This document shows positions 21,574 through 30,938 of a stretch of DNA of 64,000 bases, in pieces. The stretch is from contig NC_083514.1 of assembly GCF_032362555.1 (NCBI RefSeq), positions 4,201,001 to 4,265,000 of the forward strand, written 5' to 3'. The DNA comes from Amyelois transitella. Taxonomy: Eukaryota > Arthropoda > Insecta > Lepidoptera > Pyralidae. Under the pieces are notes generated by a model. It was not told the origin of the DNA. It saw only the letters and a list, made by a program, of their open reading frames with translations, and did not search any database. Each line of letters begins with the position of its first letter. The first letter of the stretch is position 1. The translations under genes were made by a program, and so were the position numbers.

Positions 21574-23236
21574 GGATAGCTGTATAAGCTCGGTAAAATA
21601 CAACAGTAAGTTCTTAAACTAAGAAACAAAAAGTTCAAACAATACCATGTTAAAAAATGTTATACCAGTATTATAATGATATTTTAAATTATAAATTGTA
21701 ATTTGTTATAGAACATTCAAATTTGTTGAAATTGATGTGTATATTTTATTTTTTATTTTATTTGGTATTTGAACTTTTATTTTAACAGTTATAAAGAATT
21801 TTACATGTCATTCTATGCATACAATGGGCCACATAGAATAGTATACAACGATAGTTTTCTAAATGGTACAGTAAAAACAAGAGCAGAAAAATATGACACA
21901 TACAAACCAAAAGGCATAAAGGGGTCAGGTTACTCCGCTGATGACTCTACTGTACATTATTTGTGGTATAATTATTGATTCCTTCATGCTTTACTAGATA
22001 CAGGTGCTATTCATGAAAGTTGACAAGGCGTATATATCTTTTTTCTCTATCTTTGAGGTTGACCACCCAGTAAGAGAGAGAGAGGAAAGGTATAAAGTAA
22101 AGATATTTCAACGTTCGTGAATCAACTTCTGGAATTATTTTTAACGGGTTACAAAAATAGTAGTTGCTAATGTTCAATGGCCTTAAAATATATGTTATAT
22201 ACATAATGAACATTATGTAAGTATAAACCTAATAATTTATTTACTTTTAAATTTTTAAGTTAATACTTACTCACACAATTGTAAATACTCTTAATACTTC
22301 AGTACTCATCTTTTCACATTTTAGCAAGACGTGAGAGTCAGCAAGTTAGTTAGCAAGTCGGCTTCCGACTAAAAAAAGCGTGCGTTCGTAAACATTATTT
22401 TTGTCAACCAATGGTCTTTCTATGGATATACAACATCGTGTAGGGATACCGTGAGTAAACCGCACATTCAGGCTACTGGATGTATAACCATACCCATGAT
22501 CTAAGCTTGGTTAGGTTCTCCTGTAAGAATTGGGTGGTGAGAAGAAAATTACTTCGTAAAAACCTGAACTCACCGTCACTGAAATTGTGGTTTGCAGTTA
22601 TATGACAATTACAGATTAGTTTGTTTCTGAAAGTTTATAGTTACATTTTTGTTGGAAGCTAACTAGCGATTTAAAATGAATGTTATACAGTTAAGATATT
22701 TGTTTATGTTTCAGTATATACATTTCCGCTGACAATTCAAAGTGAGACAAAATAAATAATAACGAGTTATTAACAGGAAAATATTTGAAAAAAATAATGA
22801 TTTTATAAAAAAAAAATTGTTTTATTTTTCCCTGTCCTTAAATATTACCTACATACATACATAAAATAGTATTTGTGAGATTTTTCGCGCTGAATATATG
22901 TCCTAAACAAAATTTTAGTCCGTGTGTTAGAAAATGTATCTATCTAAATATAATACAATAAAACAATTATTTTTTAATTTTTAGGACATCATTAATTATG
23001 AACAGAGTTTTATATTAAAGGATTGTGTATTTGTGTGTGTGACAAAAGGAAACGATGATTTCGGCTCCGCTCGCTCGGAATTGTTTGTCCATCAAGGGCA
23101 TCGTGATTGTCTATTACGTATATGGTACGTACAGTTTTATTTGTGGGTTTTGAAACAATTAAAACAGAGCGGAGCTCGGTCCTGTTGTCCTCGGTCGGGT
23201 TATTCCCGAAGTATTTAAAAAGAAATATAATTTCAC

Positions 23237-23420
23237 TAGCTTTTGTCGCGGGTAGCGACTTCGTCCGCATTTTTTGGATAGAAAAAATACTGATAGGTTT
23301 GAACTTCATGCATGGGATTTGCTGCTTCCGAGTTCCTGTAATTAAATATTGCTGACTCACTGCCTTTATTAATATACTAGCTGTTGCCGGCGACTTCGTT
23401 TGCACAATTTGTACAATTGG
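23237..23420 (+). repeat. retroposon end fragments
   Basis: Two similar starts, CACTAGCTTTTGTCGCGGGT...GACTTCGTCCGC (23235) and ACTAGCTGTTGCCGGCGACT...TCGTTTGCAC (23379). Such sequences mark the ends of degenerate retroposons in moth genomes. No coding frame. Confidence 0.5.
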
Positions 23421-23505
23421 AGTACAATTATAATCTGACACTTAATTGGGATGCTCAGAGCATGTATGTAGGATTATCGAGAAGGATGGAGGTGCTTGAG
23501 ATGGA

Positions 23506-23850
23506 TTATGGGGTGCAAAAGGGAATAAACTTGGTTTTGGATAGATTAAGTGCTAGATAATTAGATTTTAACCAAGAGGAAATAACTTGTAGGGCGGTTT
23601 CAGCATGCTTTTGTACATCGTTTAATTCACTGCAATTGACGAGTAACGCAGTGTCATCAGCATAGGATAATAATAATTTTGCAATTAGGTAAGGACATTT
23701 CGCAGAGGTCATTCACATATATGAGAAATAAAGTAGGTCCTAGCACATTTCCTTGGGGAACCCCATAATTTACAGACTCTTCCTTGCTTGTGATTCCGTT
23801 TATAATGACATATTGGCAACAGTTATTGAGATAACACTTCGAAACAAGTC
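23506..23850 (-). pseudogene. reverse transcriptase fragment of a non-LTR retrotransposon
   Basis: Read on the minus strand it gives SVNYGVPQGNVLGPTLFLIY, then VNDLCEMSLPNCKII, and after a frame break LLSYADDTALLVN and LNLSKTKFIPFCTP. GVPQG and YADD are the reverse transcriptase motifs. The break between the two parts and the missing ends show it is a relic. It belongs to a different family from the two CR1-group copies, since the residues around YADD differ. Related families are jockey- or R1-type elements. Confidence 0.85.
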
Positions 23851-24180
23851 CAGTGCAACGAGCATAAAAAGGTCAGTATTTATTCAGCACACAAGACTTA
23901 TAAGAATCACTTAATCATTACAACAAAACAAATGATAGACTGAGGCAATGTCAACAACGGATCCAAAAAAAAACAGTAAAAAAAATATAAATAGGTTTTT
24001 TTCTTTAATCTTTTATCTATTGTTAAGCGGCAGAGGAAACTGAGTACACATGCATCTAGCGAGTATTTGAGTAATTACGTGAAAAATTGCCATTTCATTT
24101 CATTACGTGTTGAGTAGTATATTAATTTTATGTTTGGATCGAAACATAAAAAATCGAATCTCGATTTTGGAGGGTGAAAT

Positions 24181-24221
24181 AAATCGATTAATCGAAGAAT
24201 CGATCTTCGATTAATCGATTT
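24181..24221. repeat. ATCGAT-rich inverted repeat upstream of the first GSTO
   Basis: AAATCGATTAATCGAAG, 7-base spacer AATCGAT, then CTTCGATTAATCGATTT: perfect 17-bp arms, 225 bp upstream of the GSTO start codon at 24446. More CGAT copies lie just upstream (24152-24165). It may be a transposon end or a cluster of ATCGAT-type factor sites. Confidence 0.9.
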
Positions 24222-24445
24222 CAGATCGCCATGTCAGACATGTCATAAAACCTACTTTTCATAAAAACATAGTGGTTATCGGTAATATTCTCTTTGACTT
24301 TACATTACAATTACGAGAAGCTACTACATTTTGCTTTCGCCTTTCAGACAACTTTCAGATTTAAATTTTTTGAATTGAAAAAGAACATTGCTGATCAAGC
24401 ATTTAATTTTTTTAGCTTTCAATAATTGAAAAACATTTCTTTAGA

Positions 24446-27400
24446 ATGTCTGAAAAGCATTTACAAACCGGTAAGTTCCAACAAGTTGAATGTTTGCATA
24501 AAATTATTTCGATAATGCCTCAATATGAATCCAGTTCATAAAGTACATAAAGGTTACTAGATGTAATGCACCATTTGTTCATTAAATTTTAATATACTTT
24601 TTAGGCGATGCCTTACCACCGTATCCCGGTAAACTGCGACTATTTGCTATGCGGTTTTGTCCCTATGCTGAAAGATCTGTGCTTGTCCTGAATGCTAAAA
24701 AACTACAATACGAGGTAGTATTCATCAACTTGGATCATAAACCAGAATGGATCTTCAAATACAGCCCTAAAGGTAATATTTTATAGAAGTTTATTGTCAG
24801 ATTAGTCTCATATAATTAACATGTAAGTGATAAACATATTTGTGGTGATATACAACCTCTACACTATCTTTGACACCCTTTCGTCTTTAATCTTAACCTA
24901 TCGAAGTTAATTTTAATGTAATATAATAATCTTGTTAATCCAGTTAATTGAATTAAGTATGACCATTTCCTGTATAATGTAGTACAAATTTGTGGAATAT
25001 TATATTTGTGTCACATACTCAAGTCATACTGTTTAATTTTATTGAATAAAGCCATATTTACTGAGAAATATATAATATAAAAAAATAATCATGCATAAGT
25101 ATCTGAAACCTGAATGATTTCAAGCAGATCCAACAATAACCTCGGACAAATCATGTGAATGGATTTATTCGAAACAAACCTTAAAAAAATTATTCAGAAT
25201 TCTGTAAATAACGACTGCAAATATCAATTATTCGTAAACTTTTTATCTCCACTCCTGTACACTCTTGTCAAAGATACAATGGATTATCACCTAGGTTTAG
25301 AAAGACTAGATGCGCTTTTCATCAAACCTGTTAATCATGTTCACTCAAGGTATCAACTGGCCCAAAGAAAACAAGAGTTGGAGACAGTTGATCAATACAT
25401 TTCAATGTTGAAACTATTATCAAAGCTTATTAGCTTATATTCATACAAGACACCTTTATCGCTGGGCTATTGTCTTCAACTATGCAACAAGGACTACTTG
25501 AGAACCCCATACTCACTCTTAATGCAGCATCTTTAGAAATGGCACAAATTCAAAATACAGAATACAACTATCATCCAACTTCAACAGTAAATCAAACTTC
25601 TAATCCTTGTCCATTTTGTAGTCATATGTGTGAATGAAGGTTCAGAACTGAGAAGTGGTTAGATATTCTACATTATTTTTAGGTGTTGTGTATGTCATTG
25701 CAGCAATAGTCACAAGACTGGCAATATTTGGCTGGATGTTATAATGATAGAAAGAGATTCTTTTGGTTAACTCTTACAATTTGTGTGGGAAGGTAAGCAA
25801 ATAAAGAAAGAGAGCATACTGTGTGCCAAGTGCAAATTGTAAAATTCAATCAAGGGAAAGCAAATAAACCTGGGAATTCTTTTAGGTGATGGGCAGCAAC
25901 CTGTCAATATTAGAATCTTCATTTTATTTTAAGTCACATAGCTAAACATAGCCAAGACTATTTAGCCAACAGGGCTTTGTGTACCCTGCAAGGATTTAGG
26001 ATGTGATTATATGTAAGTCATAATCTTTTTTGCTTCATTTGATGTTCAAAATACTCAATACCACTGTATTGCACTCACAAATGAATCCTGAAAGGATGTT
26101 GCATTTTAATATGAAATGTTAACATTAAAATATAATAATAATAAAGTATGTTGTAAATATAAAAAAGGTAAATTCATACAATTAGGTATTTACAAATATA
26201 GGGAATGATAGCATACTAATAAATTTTATCACAATGTATATTGTTACAATGTATGCTAGCCCCTCGCCAACAATAAGAGTCCCAAGTTTGATGGTGATGT
26301 GTCCTATCCTAAAGTTCCGGGTATCACATGGCAACAGTTAGTTACAAGAACACATTTCTTATCATACATTTTAATATGGCTGTTCAATTAACTAGTACAA
26401 TTTGATGAAGTGTTTAGAATACATAGTTTTGATAAGATGTGAATGTACAGTGGAATGCATTATCTGACTTCGGTTTGAGATTGCCTAATCTTGCATTGAA
26501 AACCACCACATACTGTGAAAATTTATTCATCAGTTGGTATAATTGAAAAAGGAGCTAATTATGATAAAAATAATAATCAATTAACTCCAAGCTGCAAACT
26601 GTAAAAACACAAAAAAAATGATTTTTCATATTAAAACCTAAAAAAAAGACAATAGAAAGCTAAACATAATAATTGAAAATTTAATTAACTTTATTAATTA
26701 GTTGGTACCTAACTTCCATAAAAAAAATTTGCCTTTTGTTTTGCTACTATGGATACTGCTAGTATGTCAAATATCAGCTGAAATCATTCAGTGTTTTCGG
26801 TTTATGATTGTGTCAGTTGCTTTAATTTAATTCCTCAATTCACTTTATGCTAGTAGAGTGACCGCAGCTCCGCCCGAGTAAAACTAAAAACCCGTTAACT
26901 TCCGTTCCCGTGGGAAATCATGAAACCATACAGCTGAATGAGGCCTTTATGCTAGTAGAGTGACCGCAGCTCCGCCCGAGTAAAACTAAAAACCCGTTAA
27001 CTTCCGTTCCCGTGGGAAATCATGAAACCATACAGCTGAATGAGGCCTTTTAGTCTTTTCGAGACTGTTGGCTGTGTCTACCCCGTAAGGGATATCTTTA
27101 TCCCTTACTTACTGCTTAATGTAGGTATTTAATAATAATAAAGTTTTTCTTAATCTACAGGTACTGTACCAGCATTAGAATATGAAGAAGGAAAAGCCAT
27201 ATTTGATAGCAACATTATAAACGTGTATTTAGATGAGAAGTATACGGATGTTTCACTTCAGTCACCTGACCCCCTCCGCAGGGCTCAAGACAAAATGCTT
27301 GTGGAAAACTTTGCTTCTGTGAGTAGGTATAATATCAGTCATACTTTGGGGACAGCTATAGTGTTCAACCCCATAAGACATTTGTCATTTTATTTGCCCT

Positions 27401-29053
27401 GACTAGGATTTCCACATCCTGAGGTCAGTACTATAAATTTGTCTCTTATTTATCCTTAAGAATACGTAGCTTTCTTATTTAAAAAAAAAAACTCTTTCAA
27501 GCCTTTACAATTTATTTAGGCAAATGAAATAAAATATGGTATTTATGTGTAAATATGTACAAAAATATTTAAAATAAGTTGTTGTTTCATATCTTTGTTA
27601 TGAAGCGGTACCTTCTACCTACTATTAGTATTTTAGTGTATAATGAAAACACTGACATTTAGACGGCCTCTGTGGCGCAGCGGTAATACGCTTGTCTGTG
27701 ACACCGGAGGTTCCGGGTTCGAATCCCGGACAGGGCACGATGAGAAACGAACTTTCTCTGATTGGTCTGGGTCTTGGATGTTTATCTATCTAAGTATTTA
27801 TTATAAAATATAGTATAGTATCGTTGAGTAAGTATCTCGTAACAAAAGTTTCGAACTTATTTCGAGGCTAACTCAATCTGTGTAATTTGTCCCGAGGTCT
27901 GGGTCTTGGATGTTTATCTATCTAAGTATTTATTATAAAATATAGTATAGTATCGTTGAGTTAGTATCTCGTAACACATTATTTCGAGGCTAACTCAATC
28001 TGTGTAATTTGTCCCGTATAAATTGATTTTTCCTTGTTAAAGTATTTATGGTAGACATGCAACTACGTTAACTTATTTAGTGTGGGCAGTTATATATTAC
28101 ATTATAAGGATAAATCACACTAATTAAGTTAGCTCTATAAAGTTTCCTTGTTTTTATTTTGTACAACCATCCATCAATTAATTTTCTTTAATATAAATTT
28201 GGTAATTTCTATTTCCACAGGCTCAATCAGCTTATTATACAGCAGCGTTCAATGCTCAAGCCCTTCAGCCTAACATGGTCGAGAACTACCACAAAGGCCT
28301 GGAGCTGCTGCAGAAAGAGATTGAACTCCGCGGAACCAAGTTCCTGCACGGGAACGAGCCAGGGCTGGTCGACTACACTCTGTGGCCTTTCTTGGAGCGG
28401 TTCGAGGCACTGCCTATTCTTGGAAAATCTGAATTTGCCATTGACAACGCGAAATATCCAGCTCTGGTAAGTTATACAAAGTAAAGCCGCTACATGATTT
28501 GAACGAATACGCAACCGAGTTAAAGTATAACTGAGACTGCTGCATCGTTAGTCCTGGTATCGTACTCACCTTTCTGGAGAAAGACTGGATTTTACTTTAC
28601 ATAAAAGATATTACATATTCTATAATCCTTCATAAGGTGTAGAGGTAACAAACTTAATTCAACTTGGGAATCTTTTTTAGCCGATGGGCTAGCAACCTGT
28701 CACAATTTGCACAAACAAAACTGTGTGATGGTGTAGACATAGCCTCATCTCGAAAATCTATGTAGTTAAAAATAAACGTGATTAATTATTTGTATGTATG
28801 TAAAATGAATTTATGTTCATATACAGTACGTTAAATTTACATTTTCAATGTACGTTCTCTAACTTGGTAATATAATTTACAGGTTACCTACATGAACGCG
28901 ATGAAGAGCGCCCCGGCCGTGCAAGCCTACCGCCTGGCGCCCGAGACCCACGCGAAGTTTACGGAGTCCCGCGCCAAAGGGGACCCCGATTACAACATGC
29001 TCGATTCCAGCGACACCGTCTGCTGCATGCGCCCCAGAAAGAAGAAGGAGTGA
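24446..29053 (+). CDS. GSTO: omega-class glutathione S-transferase, gene 1
   Basis: Cytosolic thiol transferase and dehydroascorbate reductase-type enzyme. Coding exons 24446-24470, 24605-24772, 27161-27318, 28221-28466, 28883-29053 give 255 residues, the usual omega length. The thioredoxin-fold motif RFCPYAERS places the catalytic cysteine at residue 27; cysteine instead of serine or tyrosine defines the omega class. KPEWI and GTVPALEYEEGK form the rest of the glutathione site; DYTLWPFLERFE is the C-domain signature. The C-terminus (MLDSSDTVCCMRPRKKK) is longer and more basic than in genes 2 and 3. Intron phases are 1, 1, 0, 0, as in both neighbours. Intron 2 is the largest and holds a gag-like relic; intron 3 holds a SINE. 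Confidence 0.93.
25159..25640 (+). pseudogene. gag-like retroelement relic in GSTO gene 1 intron 2
   Basis: An open frame from 25159 to 25536 reads ERLDALFIKPVNHVHSRYQL and TVDQYISMLKLLSK, the pattern of insect LTR-retrotransposon gag proteins (short tether, then a 'one lasting copy of each repeat unit' helix region). In a shifted frame it continues LLENPILTLNAASLEMAQ and ends near NPCPFCSHMC, resembling a broken zinc knuckle. The frameshifts and missing ends show it is dead. Assignment to gag rests on pattern memory only. Confidence 0.6.
25870..26015 (+). repeat. dispersed repeat family A, diverged copy
   Basis: In GSTO gene 1 intron 2: GGTGATGGGCAGCAACCTGT, ACATAGCTAAACATAGCC, CCCTGCAAGGATTTAGGATG, TGATTATATG follow the family A order. 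Confidence 0.6.
26844..27047 (+). repeat. perfect tandem duplication, 102 bp x 2
   Basis: Units 26844-26945 and 26946-27047 are identical as far as I can read. Each starts TTTATGCTAGTAGAGTGACC and ends CAGCTGAATGAGGCC. The second unit runs into the tail of a family A repeat (about 27048-27110). Identity implies a recent event. Located in GSTO gene 1 intron 2. Confidence 0.95.
27661..28020 (+). mobile_element. tRNA-derived SINE with duplicated body
   Basis: The head (27665-27738) is tRNA-like: an A-box region around GTGGCGCAGCGG and a perfect B box GGTTCGAATCC at 27716-27726. The body follows (GGTCTGGGTCTTGGATG... to AATTTGTCCCG) and is present twice in tandem: 27764-27895 and 27896-28016, period 132. 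The second unit lacks a few bases in the middle (GTAACACATTATTTC against GTAACAAAAGTTTCGAACTT). This SINE type is widespread in moths. It lies in GSTO gene 1 intron 3, sense orientation. Confidence 0.85.
28660..28800 (+). repeat. dispersed repeat family A, partial copy
   Basis: In GSTO gene 1 intron 4: GCCGATGGGCTAGCAACCTG, then a diverged 3' part ending in TTTGTATGTATG. Confidence 0.6.
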
Positions 29054-29103
29054 ACTGTGTTTTTTTTTTTCTCAATTTGATCGAAGATATTATTAAAAAC
29101 GTT

Positions 29104-29113
29104 AATAAATAAA
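29104..29113 (+). terminator. GSTO gene 1 poly(A) signals
   Basis: Two overlapping AATAAA (29104 and 29108), about 50 bp after the stop codon. Confidence 0.65.
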
Positions 29114-29769
29114 AGTACAATAATTTGTTTGCTTTTTATTAATTTATTTCAATGTTATTGCACCTTAAATAATGTACAGTACAGTAGGTGGACGGCATTC
29201 TCTTAAGAGTCGAACCTTATATTGTTTGTATGTATTGTGACATGTGAACTTGACTATTCACCTGTGTACAGTTAAACATTATAGTATCTTGGGCGGCAAA
29301 CGATAAAATAAATAGCTTTTAGTTTTGACCATTTAGTTTATTAAACTATTTTTTTTTTGTTGGGAAATAAATACATATACAGTATGCTTAATTGTTAACT
29401 GTATCGAGTCTCACTATTGAAAATTAGTCTGAGATGTAAAGTATGCTCTAACATGTATCATTCAAACACCCGTATGATATCTACCACATATAAATCGAAA
29501 TATGTAATTATGTGGTTGTGTCCACGGGAATAATGTATAAAAAATCCTAATCGCACAACTACTTGTGCATATCAGTTGGTCTATAAGGAAATCGTGGTAA
29601 TAGGTATATAAGACTATATTTTTTTATTTCTATAAACTACATTACCTATTAAGTAGTTTACATAGTGACCTGCACGTAAGTTGAACTAAAGGTCTGCTCA
29701 TGGTTTTAAGATTTTTAAATGAAAAATTTGCTTTTTGCCATCATATACTTATTCGGGTTACACCTAGTT

Positions 29770-29870
29770 ATATTCATTAGGCGATGGGCTAGCAACCTGT
29801 CATTATCTGAATCTCATCCGTATTGAAAATTATTGATTCTGTCTAGACTGTAAGGGATAAAGACGTGATC
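29770..29870 (+). repeat. dispersed repeat family A, partial copy
   Basis: GGCGATGGGCTAGCAACCTG, ATCTGAATCTCATCCGTATT, CTGTAAGGGATAAAGACGTG follow the family A order with a deletion of the middle block. Confidence 0.65.
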
Positions 29871-30145
29871 TATATATGCAATAAGGTAATCGATTTTAAT
29901 TTTAGGAACGCGCTTTTGTTGAGTCACGGAATGGAGTATTGCGCAATGATTTCACCACATTGAGCAAGTGATAGATAAGAAGGTACCACCCAGTATAAAA
30001 TTTTTTAAAGAATCATTTTTTAATATTAAGTACTATTTGAAACACATGGTTACTTTCAGATTTTCAAGTGGTACATGCTACTTTAGACACAATACAGATA
30101 AAATAATTCTGTAGTCATAACAATAAGTAAACCAAACAAATGTAC

Positions 30146-30475
30146 AAACCGTGCAATTGTGAGTCCGACTCGCGCTCGAAGGGTTCCGTACGATCATCAC
30201 GTTTGTTACTTAAATATTTACTTTTTCTATTCACGTTTTAATCTGTTTGTTAAAATGACCATAAAATTGTTTAAAATTACGTTTATTATATGCTAATGTA
30301 ATATTAAGGGGATCCCTTTAATATTTTAATTTTTAGTATTTACTTGATGTTATAGCAGCAACGGAAACATATCTAATTTGTGAAAATTTTAGCTTTCTAG
30401 CTAACACAGTTTAGGAGATAACGTAGGCGGAATAATAGGGTCCAGTTTTAACCTTTAAGATACGGTACCCTAAAA
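30146..30475 (+). repeat. dispersed repeat family C
   Basis: Begins GTGCAATTGTGAGTCCGACT, CGAAGGGTTCCGTACGATCA, and continues to TAGCAGCAACGGAAACA, TTTTAGCTTTCTAGCTAACA and ACGGTACCCTA. Blocks in the same order appear at 58980-59530, and the first block alone (reversed) at about 50250-50320. Probably the non-coding part of a retroposon; no frame is preserved. Confidence 0.6.
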
Positions 30476-30938
30476 AGTAAAAATATATTGGCCTTGGGTT
30501 TTCGTTAAAGTGACTAGAGTAGTTAGGTACCAAACATGTAGGTAGGTAGGTACTTAATTATTTTTCGTTTTATAGACCGCTAGGTACCTACAGCCAGCAA
30601 GCGTTTTGTAAAAGTCAAATGTTCAAATGTATTATAAGTAGTATAGTTAAGAATAGATTAAACGCTTGTTGCCATTGACATAGTTAAGTAGTTTGAGCCG
30701 AGTTCGGTTCATGAGAGTCACATTGTTTATGATCGCGAGTCGTGATTTCTTGAACGTAAATAAGTAATGTACTTATATCGGACATTATCACAGTTAATTC
30801 GTAAGCCCGTATATTTTTATCAGTCAGTACGCTATGATAGTATCAACGTTTACTTTCGCCGTTCACGCACTCATGTCATCGTTCAGAGTATTGGCTCCAG
30901 TTGTCCATCTGCTGGAGTACGCGCTGCCCATGAGAAAC

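Larger units (their letters stand above)
21021..24445. other. intergenic region RELCH / GSTO cluster
   Basis: AT-rich DNA with pieces of transposons. It holds a perfect 18-bp hairpin (21534-21573), retroposon end fragments (about 23237-23420), a broken reverse transcriptase on the minus strand (23506-23850), and an ATCGAT-rich palindrome (24181-24221). Short open frames such as 21769-21978 have no recognisable content. Confidence 0.5.
29054..30938. other. intergenic region GSTO 1 / GSTO 2
   Basis: Contains a family A piece (29770-29870) and a family C repeat (30146-30475). The last 105 bp before the chosen GSTO 2 start are open in frame with it. No separate gene seen. Confidence 0.5.

Noticed and set aside
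21769-21978. A 69-residue protein gene
   Set aside because: No recognisable domain, no supporting start or splice context; probably chance in AT-rich DNA.
27665-27738. A tRNA gene
   Set aside because: A and B boxes are present, but the sequence runs directly into a SINE body and the anticodon arm does not form a proper stem; it is the head of a SINE.
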